Positions 1 through 5,527 of a stretch of DNA of 9,330 nucleotides are shown piece after piece (the first letter of the stretch is position 1; each line of letters begins with the position of its first letter). The notes under the pieces are model-generated. The model saw only the letters and a list, made by a program, of their open reading frames with translations, searched no databases and had not been told where the DNA came from. Both the position numbers and the translations under genes were made by a program. This DNA is from Bacteroidales bacterium (GTDB lineage: Bacteria; Bacteroidota; Bacteroidia; Bacteroidales; UBA4181). The DNA lies in the NCBI GenBank assembly GCA_031287245.1, contig JAITTD010000315.1, positions 1-9,330 of the forward strand. Direction: 5' to 3'.

Positions 1-45
1 TCGATAGAGGAGGCGTTGAGGCAGTGCATATCAATTACGAATTAA
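1..45 (+). other. Possible 3' tail of a gene cut by the window edge
   Basis: The first 30 bases are GC-richer than the repeat that follows and could be the end of a rightward coding region. Frame 1 is open from the window edge to a TAA at 43-45 and reads SIEEALRQCISITN. Frame 3 is also open for longer and runs into the repeat. The minus strand has an ATG near 27-29 that could start a leftward gene. Nothing is recognisable in so few residues, so strand and identity are unsure. Confidence 0.2.
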
Positions 46-52
46 AAATTAC

Positions 53-164
53 GAATTATGAATTATGAATTATGAATTACGAATTACGAGTTATGAATTA
101 CGAATTATGAATTACGAGTTATGAATTACGAGTTATGAATTATGAATTAAAAATTACGAATTAC
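53..164. repeat. 7-bp tandem repeat array, consensus GARTTAY
   Basis: Positions 53-143 are 13 consecutive 7-base units, every one fitting GARTTAY (GAATTAT, GAATTAC or GAGTTAT). A variant unit GAATTAA, an AAAATTAC interruption and one further good unit (158-164) follow. The array begins just after a degenerate copy at 33-52. It lies directly downstream of the histidine kinase stop codon (186-188). Variation is confined to positions 3 and 7 of the unit. The period is not a multiple of 3, so it is not a coding repeat. The same sequence family recurs at 5426-5482. No stable hairpin or promoter is evident inside it. It is probably slippage-generated intergenic DNA. Confidence 0.9.
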
Positions 165-185
165 GAGTTCATTAATAATTAAACA

Positions 186-1328
186 TTAATCATTAAACAT
201 TATTCTAAACGTGGTTCCCTTGTCCGGTTCGGAATGCAGCACGAAAATACGTCCGTGGTGGTAGGATTCGATAATGCGTTTGCTGAGCGACAATCCCAAC
301 CCCCACCCTCTTGATTTGGTGGTGTACCCCGGTTTGAATATGGATTTGTGCTTGCTCTTGGGAATACCTTTGCCGGTATCGCTCACATCCACGATGATGT
401 GTTTTCCGCAAGTGACTTCAATGTGGATGTTTCCGACTCCGCCCATCGCATCCAGGGCGTTTTTGCACAGGTTTTCAATCACCCAACTGAACAGCGTTTC
501 GCTCAATGGCGCCATGACAGGCTGCGACGGCGGTGTGAACGTGATGCTCACCTTGTCGGGCGAGCGTTTTCGGATATACATCAGGCTTTGGATGATAGCC
601 TGTCCTACATCGGTCATGGGAAATGTTGGTGTGGAACCTATTTTCGAGAAGCGATCTGTCACGGAATTAAGTCGTGCCACATCTTTTTCCAACTCGTTGA
701 CCAATGTCTGGTCAATGTCTTGTGTTTTCAACAATTCTGTGATGGCAAGCAATGACGAAAGAGGGGTGCCTAACTGGTGCGCTGTTTCTTTCGACAAGCC
801 TACCCATACCTTGTTTTGTTCCGATTTGCGGGACGCACTGAAAGCAAAATACGCGATGAGCACGAATAGTATGATAATCCCTAACTGCACGTATGGATAA
901 TACACTAATTTATAGAGAATCAACGAATCGTCGAAGTGGATATACTGTATTTGCCCGTCAAAGCGGACGACAATGGGCGGGTACTTGTCCTGCATCGCCT
1001 TCAATCGCGCATCTAAATAGCCTGCCTTCTTCACTTTCAGTGTGTCGAGGTTGCGGGTGTCAATGATATGCAGGTTTTCGTCTGTCCAAATGACCGGAAT
1101 GGTTGTGTTGTTCTCAATCACCCGCATATAAAAATCGAGATTGGCGTCATCGTCTTCGGCATCTACCAAATTTCGGTATGCATCCACCCACAGCGCCATT
1201 TTTCTGTGTTCTTCCTCCGACAATTCCTGAATGAGGCTGTGCGTGTATAACAGCGAGCCGACAGCAATGGAAACAGCGCCTGTCAATAGCAAAAAGTTCC
1301 ATCTCAACCGGAGTTGATAGATATTCAT
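186..1328 (-). CDS. Membrane sensor histidine kinase
   Basis: A 380-residue inner-membrane sensor kinase of a two-component system, which would autophosphorylate a histidine and pass the phosphate to a response regulator. Membrane segments lie at about residues 11-32 and 142-164, enclosing a sensor region of roughly 110 residues outside the cytoplasm. I recognise no named sensor domain in it. The H box is ETAHQLGTPLS with His184. The ATPase domain follows: N box ENLCKNALDA (Asn290), G1 DTGKG (317-321) and G2 GWGLGL (341-346). Only about 14 residues separate the second membrane segment from the H-box region, so a full HAMP linker appears to be missing. The wording around the H box is typical of Bacteroidales kinases. 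It starts at an ATG 4 bases after the batE stop and should be cotranscribed with batDE. No response regulator is present in the window, so its partner and signal are unknown. Confidence 0.93.
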   Translation of the reverse strand: MNIYQLRLRWNFLLLTGAVSIAVGSLLYTHSLIQELSEEEHRKMALWVDAYRNLVDAEDDDANLDFYMRVIENNTTIPVIWTDENLHIIDTRNLDTLKVKKAGYLDARLKAMQDKYPPIVVRFDGQIQYIHFDDSLILYKLVYYPYVQLGIIILFVLIAYFAFSASRKSEQNKVWVGLSKETAHQLGTPLSSLLAITELLKTQDIDQTLVNELEKDVARLNSVTDRFSKIGSTPTFPMTDVGQAIIQSLMYIRKRSPDKVSITFTPPSQPVMAPLSETLFSWVIENLCKNALDAMGGVGNIHIEVTCGKHIIVDVSDTGKGIPKSKHKSIFKPGYTTKSRGWGLGLSLSKRIIESYHHGRIFVLHSEPDKGTTFRIMFND

Positions 1329-1332
1329 TGGT

Positions 1333-2085
1333 TTATATTACTTCCAAATCCTTTGCCCGCATCCAACCTTTGTTTCCATCGGCAATGCGCACTTCGCACC
1401 ATTCGCCCACGCGGTCTGTGATATACACCTTGACGCCTTCGTGCAGTATAAACAGGTTGTTGCCGCTATCATCAGGCGAACTTTTAAGTGTGACGGAGGG
1501 GGCAAACACAATCGCTTCGTCAATGCGCTCCACATTGGCTTTTTGCAGCCATCCGAAAGCGCATGAGCCGCTACAAAGCAAAAAACTGACTACGCCCACA
1601 GAAAAAGCAATCCGTTTGAGGTTTAACCTGCGCAAAAACAGGAAGCCAAGCGCCATCAGCAGCGAAGCGATGAACAACGAGATGCTTAGCCACGCCCACG
1701 CACGAACAGAAAGGAGGTCGCGCAGGTTTTTTCCCCAGGTGATGAAGAAAAGTTCAGGCACCGCTTCCACCTTGTCGAAGATGAGCGATCGCGTCAGTTG
1801 CAGGTTCCAATCGAGGTCTTCATCGTTGGGCGCCAGCCGTTTGGCGCGTTCGTAATACAGGATGGCTGATTTGATGTCGTGGTTTTTGAAGCAGGCGTTG
1901 CCCATATTGTAAAACAGGGCTGCCGAAGTCCAGCCGGAATCCGCCAATGTCTGATAGAGTCGGGAGGCTTCCGTAAACTCATTTTGCTGATACAACAGCG
2001 CTGCACGATTCAGCGTACTGTCAATGTTCGAAGCGTGAAGCGCTGTCGAAACTGCAATCCATAATGTAATGAATACTGTTCTCAT
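1333..2085 (-). CDS. batE: BatE-like TPR and SH3-domain membrane protein
   Basis: A 250-residue envelope protein that matches BatE of the Bacteroides aerotolerance (Bat) system. Residues 1-18 look like a signal peptide. Two TPR-like helix pairs follow at about 22-50 and 53-88; the second contains ALFYNMGNACFKNHDIKSA, the classic TPR pattern. Two hydrophobic segments lie at about 131-151 and 158-178. A bacterial SH3-like domain occupies about 190-250 and ends in GNKGWMRAKDLEVI. The TPRs and SH3 domain imply protein or cell-wall contacts. The biochemical role of the Bat proteins is not settled; disruption of the locus in B. fragilis is linked to oxygen sensitivity. The start codon overlaps the batD stop in an ATGA junction, which indicates translational coupling. 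It could also be called simply a TPR/SH3 protein, but the pairing with BatD makes BatE the better name. Confidence 0.88.
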   Translation of the reverse strand: MRTVFITLWIAVSTALHASNIDSTLNRAALLYQQNEFTEASRLYQTLADSGWTSAALFYNMGNACFKNHDIKSAILYYERAKRLAPNDEDLDWNLQLTRSLIFDKVEAVPELFFITWGKNLRDLLSVRAWAWLSISLFIASLLMALGFLFLRRLNLKRIAFSVGVVSFLLCSGSCAFGWLQKANVERIDEAIVFAPSVTLKSSPDDSGNNLFILHEGVKVYITDRVGEWCEVRIADGNKGWMRAKDLEVI

Positions 2086-3899
2086 ATTGTCCTTTGCATT
2101 TTATCAATGACGTCAACGGCACGATTGTAAAGCGTTTTCATATCCGCATTGCCGGATGAAGGCGCATAACGGGCAAATTCGCAATCGTCAATCACTCCGA
2201 TAAATTCATCTATCAGTGATTCAGGAACCTTATTTTGCTGCATTGTCTGTTTTCCTGCATCTTTTGACAAGTCAGCCACCGGAATATTCAGTTTATCGCT
2301 GAGATAGCCCCACAAGGCTCTTGAAAGTTCTTCATACATGAGGGTTTGCTGCCCGCTATTCATGAAAGTCGATGCTTTTTTCAATCTTTTGGAAGCATAG
2401 CGATTGGCGTGTTTGTTTTTCACGAAAGCCAAATCGGAATATTTGCGGATGTATTTGCGGCGAAAATAAACGATGGTCGCAAAGCCCAGCAAAGGGACAA
2501 TAAACCACAGCAGGAATTTCCACGTTCCAAAGAAGTAATCGCCCTTTTTGTGCAGTGAGTCGTAGTTTTGCTTGATATAGCGCACGTCCTTACCGATAAA
2601 TTTAACGTCTTCACGTGTTATTCCGCTGATAGCAGTTGAACCGGGCTGTTCTTCTCCTTTTTCCACCGTTATGGTGTATTCTTCGGAATGAAGGCTCTTG
2701 TATTGCTTTGCCTGCGGGTCGAAGAAACTAAACTCGATGGCAGGCAACTTGTAAACTCCTCCGTGGCGGGGCACAATCACATATTCAAAGGTTTTGCTTC
2801 CCGATGTTGCCGTAGTGTTGAGATTCGTATTGACCTTGGGGTCGAACGCTTCAAAATCGGGCGGAAAGTTGACTTTCGGGGCGTCTGCAAATTTGATGTT
2901 GCCTGTGCCGGAAATCACCACTTTCAATGTGATTGGATCGTTTGCCTTCACCTCCGTTTTATCAACAGAAACGTTCAATTTCAGTTGCCCCACCGCATTG
3001 CTGAAAGAGGCAGGTTTCCCTTCCGGAAGCGGTAATACGGTGATATTTACTGGATAACTTTTCACTTCGCGGGGAACGGTCTGCACCTGTGTACCACCGA
3101 AAAAACCGTCGAATATGCTGTGTGAACGGGTTTGTACGCGCTGCGCAATGCCGATTTCCATGGAACACGGACTGATTGTTAATGTGCCGCTTTTTTGCGG
3201 AAACAGGATGATTTGTTTCAACACGCCCGCGCCGTAAACTTCTCCGTTCACCGTTTCGCGTTCAAGGCTTCGCAGCGGGGGCGTATCCAGGTCTTGTTTG
3301 AAAAAACCGTCGAACGTGGGGAATTTCACATCATTGATACTTGAAATATCCACTTTCGAGAACAGTTTCAAGGTGGCTGTGATGTATTCGCCCTGATACA
3401 TCTTGCTTCGACTTGGAATAACGCTGACAAACACCTCGCGGTTGTCAGTTTGCACTTGCGAATTATCCGGTTGTGCCGTAGCGCCGCCTTGTTGCGCTTG
3501 TGCCTGCGCGGAAGCATTGCCTGCCACCACTTGCACCGGCACAGGGCTTGACTGATACTTCTTTTTATCCACAGTCACTTCCACTGCTGGAAAATCCTGC
3601 GTACCCTCCTGCATAGCCTGCACAGCATACGAATAGACAACGATGACGGACGAAACAAATTTCCCGCCCGACATGGAAGTTTGCACCTGCTGTTGCGTCC
3701 CCATGCTTCGAAGCACTTTGAACGCCGTCATTTCAGCAAATGCAGGCTGTGAACCCTTCCCATTGATTTCCACATCCAACTGAAACGGCTCGCCCACCTT
3801 CACCACTCGCGGGCAGTTGACTGTCACTTTGACCTCTTCCGCGTGAAGTGTCAGCGCGAAAAAGATGAATAATACCGATAATAAACTTTTTTTGACCAT
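2082..3899 (-). CDS. batD: BatD family (oxygen tolerance) membrane protein
   Basis: A 605-residue BatD protein. It has an N-terminal signal peptide (MVKKSLLSVLFIFFALTLHA), then a long extracytoplasmic part made of beta-rich repeats. A Gln/Ala-rich linker lies at about residues 129-146. A single membrane helix sits at about 459-480, followed by a basic stop-transfer stretch (FRRKYIRKY) and a helical cytoplasmic tail of about 120 residues. This layout is that of the BatD family. The reading frame is open back to a TTG at 3905, but that TTG lies inside a TAnnTTTG motif, so I choose the ATG at 3899, which gives a clean signal peptide. It is the first gene of the batD-batE-kinase operon. moxR, the DUF58 gene, batA, batB and batC, which usually precede batD in Bacteroidales, are not here; cinA sits upstream instead. 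Confidence 0.92.
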   Translation of the reverse strand: MVKKSLLSVLFIFFALTLHAEEVKVTVNCPRVVKVGEPFQLDVEINGKGSQPAFAEMTAFKVLRSMGTQQQVQTSMSGGKFVSSVIVVYSYAVQAMQEGTQDFPAVEVTVDKKKYQSSPVPVQVVAGNASAQAQAQQGGATAQPDNSQVQTDNREVFVSVIPSRSKMYQGEYITATLKLFSKVDISSINDVKFPTFDGFFKQDLDTPPLRSLERETVNGEVYGAGVLKQIILFPQKSGTLTISPCSMEIGIAQRVQTRSHSIFDGFFGGTQVQTVPREVKSYPVNITVLPLPEGKPASFSNAVGQLKLNVSVDKTEVKANDPITLKVVISGTGNIKFADAPKVNFPPDFEAFDPKVNTNLNTTATSGSKTFEYVIVPRHGGVYKLPAIEFSFFDPQAKQYKSLHSEEYTITVEKGEEQPGSTAISGITREDVKFIGKDVRYIKQNYDSLHKKGDYFFGTWKFLLWFIVPLLGFATIVYFRRKYIRKYSDLAFVKNKHANRYASKRLKKASTFMNSGQQTLMYEELSRALWGYLSDKLNIPVADLSKDAGKQTMQQNKVPESLIDEFIGVIDDCEFARYAPSSGNADMKTLYNRAVDVIDKMQRTI

Positions 3900-3925
3900 G
3901 CACAAAAGTAATTATTTTAATCTCC

Positions 3926-3958
3926 GCAAAGGTAGTGATTTTTTATCATTATTTGCAA
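3926..3958 (-). promoter_or_regulatory. Bacteroidota-type promoter for batD-batE-kinase
   Basis: On the minus strand a TTG (3958-3956) is followed after 21 bases by TACCTTTG (3934-3927), which fits the Bacteroidota housekeeping sigma pattern TTTG-N19-21-TAnnTTTG. Transcription should begin near 3921, giving a leader of about 20 bases before the ATG at 3899. A second TAnnTTTG (3910-3903) lies too close to the start codon and lacks a spaced -33 element. Confidence 0.6.
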
Positions 3959-3974
3959 TTCGTAAACAGCCATT

Positions 3975-5210
3975 TTATTTTTGCATTCGTTCAAACAGCA
4001 TATTAAATGCGGCATTGGTGGCGCGGAGTATGTTGTTTTCGCGGTTGTTGCCGAAATGGAACAGGGCTGATACGGTTTGCGAGGCGTCTGCTACGGCAAC
4101 CCAAACCGTGCCGACAGGTTTTTCGGCTGTGCCGCCTCCCGGACCGGCAATGCCTGAGGTGGCAATGCCGTAGTCTGTTTCCAACAGGGTACGGACGTTC
4201 TGCGCCATCTGCTCCACCACTTCGCGGCTCACAGCGCCGTGCGTTTCAATGTCCTGCTGGTTTACCTTCAATACATTGCATTTCACCTCATTGTCGTAAG
4301 CCACCACAGCGCCTTTGAAATATCTTGAACTTCCGGCGATGGAAGTAATCAGGCGGGCAATGTTGCCTCCGGTGCAACTTTCGGCAGTGGCAATGGTCTT
4401 TTGGTGGTTGATTAGCAGTTGTCCCGCAAGGGCTTCCACCTGTTCAATATCAACGCTTAGCAAATTCTTTCCCAGCAAGGGGCGCACTTCATCAATGGCT
4501 TTTTCTACCTGATTTTCGAGGATATTCCTGTCGGAACCTGTGGCTGACAAGCGTAAACGAATTGTTCCGCTTGCCGGAAGATAGGCAAGTTGGATGGTTG
4601 CCGGAAGGCGGTCTTCCCACTGCGCTATCTGCAAAGCCAGAGCGGATTCGGGTATTCCATACACCAGCAGTGTGCGGTGTATCACCACATCGGTGTTTAT
4701 CTGTTGCAGGCGCGGCAGTATTTCGTTTTCCATCATGGTTTTCATTTCAAAAGGGACGCCGGGCATGGAAATGTAGCGTACTCCGTCTTTTTCGATCCAC
4801 ATACCGGGCGCTGTGCCGCAACTGTTGGGAATCACCACGGCGTGTTCCGGCACTTCCGCCTGCGTCCTGTTCAGAGGGTTCATCGTCATATTGCGGGCAA
4901 GCATCATGGCTTCGATCCGGCGAAGGGTTTCCGCATGCGTCACCAAGCGGTCGTTGGTGTATTCGGCAAGCGTGGTTTTGGTGATATCGTCTTTGGTGGG
5001 TCCCAAACCGCCTGTAATCAACACTGTTTTAACACGCTGAGAGGCTTCTCGCAAGGCTGTCAATATATGCTCGCGTGAGTCGGAAACGGTGGTGATCTGA
5101 AAAACCGTGATGCCTGCCTTGTTCAGTTCTCTGGCAATGAACGCCGAGTTGGTGTCAACCACCTGTCCAATCAGCAATTCATCTCCAATTGTAATGATTT
5201 CTGCTTTCAA
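3975..5210 (-). CDS. cinA: CinA family protein: COG1058 domain plus NMN deamidase domain
   Basis: A full-length two-domain CinA of 411 residues. The N-terminal part (about 1-165) is the MoCF-biosynthesis-like domain, starting AEIITIGDELLIGQ and carrying TGGLGPTKDD at 66-75. In other bacteria this domain acts as an ADP-ribose/CoA-type pyrophosphatase. The C-terminal part (about 255-411) is the PncC-type nicotinamide mononucleotide deamidase domain, with ESCTGG at 277-282 (the family's catalytic serine), the AYDNEVK lysine segment and GIAGPGGG near 353. The role is cytoplasmic pyridine nucleotide salvage or clean-up; the competence name is historical. The frame extends to a TTG at 5234, but that lies inside the promoter -7 box. 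The TTG at 5210 gives MKAEIITIGDELL, which matches the usual family N-terminus, and no ATG is available nearby. No clear terminator separates it from batD. Confidence 0.95.
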   Translation of the reverse strand: MKAEIITIGDELLIGQVVDTNSAFIARELNKAGITVFQITTVSDSREHILTALREASQRVKTVLITGGLGPTKDDITKTTLAEYTNDRLVTHAETLRRIEAMMLARNMTMNPLNRTQAEVPEHAVVIPNSCGTAPGMWIEKDGVRYISMPGVPFEMKTMMENEILPRLQQINTDVVIHRTLLVYGIPESALALQIAQWEDRLPATIQLAYLPASGTIRLRLSATGSDRNILENQVEKAIDEVRPLLGKNLLSVDIEQVEALAGQLLINHQKTIATAESCTGGNIARLITSIAGSSRYFKGAVVAYDNEVKCNVLKVNQQDIETHGAVSREVVEQMAQNVRTLLETDYGIATSGIAGPGGGTAEKPVGTVWVAVADASQTVSALFHFGNNRENNILRATNAAFNMLFERMQK

Positions 5211-5230
5211 ATGCGTATTTTTTAAAAGTC

Positions 5231-5261
5231 GCAAAAATAATTAAAATTTAAGAATTGACAA
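5231..5261 (-). promoter_or_regulatory. Bacteroidota-type promoter for cinA
   Basis: On the minus strand TTG (5261-5259), 19 bases, then TATTTTTG (5239-5232) followed by C fit the Bacteroidota promoter pattern. The predicted transcription start near 5226 leaves a leader of about 16 bases before the TTG start codon at 5210. This rules out the upstream TTG at 5234 as the start from this promoter. Confidence 0.62.
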
Positions 5262-5275
5262 GGATGAAAAAAGGA

Positions 5276-5411
5276 ACACCGCAAAACGTTCGGGGGACAC
5301 CGCGAAACATTCGGGGGACACCGCGAGACATTCGGGGGACACCGCGAAGCATTCGGGGGACACCGCGAAACATTCGGGGTGCACCGCGAGACATTCGCGG
5401 TACACCGCGAG
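5276..5411. repeat. GC-rich array of 21-bp hairpin-forming repeats
   Basis: Six full 21-base units start at 5276, 5297, 5318, 5339, 5360 and 5381; a 10-base partial unit lies at 5402-5411. The consensus is ACACCGCGAAACATTCGGGG plus a final G or T. Each unit carries the arm CCGCGAA, a 3-base centre and the arm TTCGGGG, which pair with a single G:G mismatch. Unit 6 is changed to GCGGT at its end, which removes the mismatch and gives a perfect 7-bp stem (ACCGCGA / TCGCGGT). Arms of neighbouring units can also pair. Several differences between units lie at or beside the hairpin centre (unit positions 10, 11 and 13). There are no unique spacers, so it is not a CRISPR. It sits between the divergent cinA and GH127 promoters. 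Confidence 0.92.
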
Positions 5412-5417
5412 TTTTTT
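5395..5417 (+). terminator. Terminator-like hairpin and T run closing the 21-bp array
   Basis: TCGCGG (5395-5400), loop TACA and CCGCGA (5405-5410) form a GC-rich 6-bp stem. After one G a run of six T follows (5412-5417). On the plus strand this has the form of an intrinsic terminator and would stop rightward transcripts before the GH127 promoter. I see no plus-strand promoter just upstream, so the transcript it would end is unknown. Confidence 0.45.
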
Positions 5418-5425
5418 CAATGACG

Positions 5426-5482
5426 AATTACGAATTAAAAATTACGAATCCGCCCGTAAATTTTAATTCGTAATTTTTAATT
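5426..5482. repeat. AT-rich repeat of the GARTTAY family with a 17-bp inverted repeat
   Basis: Positions 5426-5449 are identical to 33-56 at the left end of the window, so this is a second copy of the same intergenic repeat family. The 17 bases at 5433-5449 are the exact reverse complement of 5466-5482, with a 16-base loop containing CCGCCCG. The structure ends 8 bases before the -7 box of the GH127 promoter and covers its -33 region, so it could influence that promoter or be two head-to-head copies of the repeat. Confidence 0.8.
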
Positions 5483-5498
5483 GTTTTATCTACTTTTG
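5467..5498 (+). promoter_or_regulatory. Probable promoter for the GH127 gene
   Basis: TACTTTTG at 5491-5498, followed by C, is a good Bacteroidota -7 box. The -33 position, 20 bases upstream, reads TTCG (5467-5470), one base off TTTG, so the upstream element is weak. Transcription would start near 5504, about 24 bases before the ATG at 5528. The -33 site falls inside the right arm of the 17-bp inverted repeat. Confidence 0.5.
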
Positions 5499-5527
5499 CG
5501 CTTCAATTCTTATATATTATAAAGATC

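Noticed and set aside
274..900. Long plus-strand open frame opposite the histidine kinase
   Set aside because: It is the antisense of the well-supported kinase, shows no family motifs and has no promoter.
3903..3910. Second TAnnTTTG motif just before batD, and TTG start at 3905
   Set aside because: The motif would put transcription start on the ATG and has no -33 element at the right distance. The TTG lies inside the motif and the ATG at 3899 gives a normal signal peptide.
5276..5411. Array resembling a short CRISPR
   Set aside because: Units are contiguous 21-base copies with no unique spacers, and there are no cas genes in the window.
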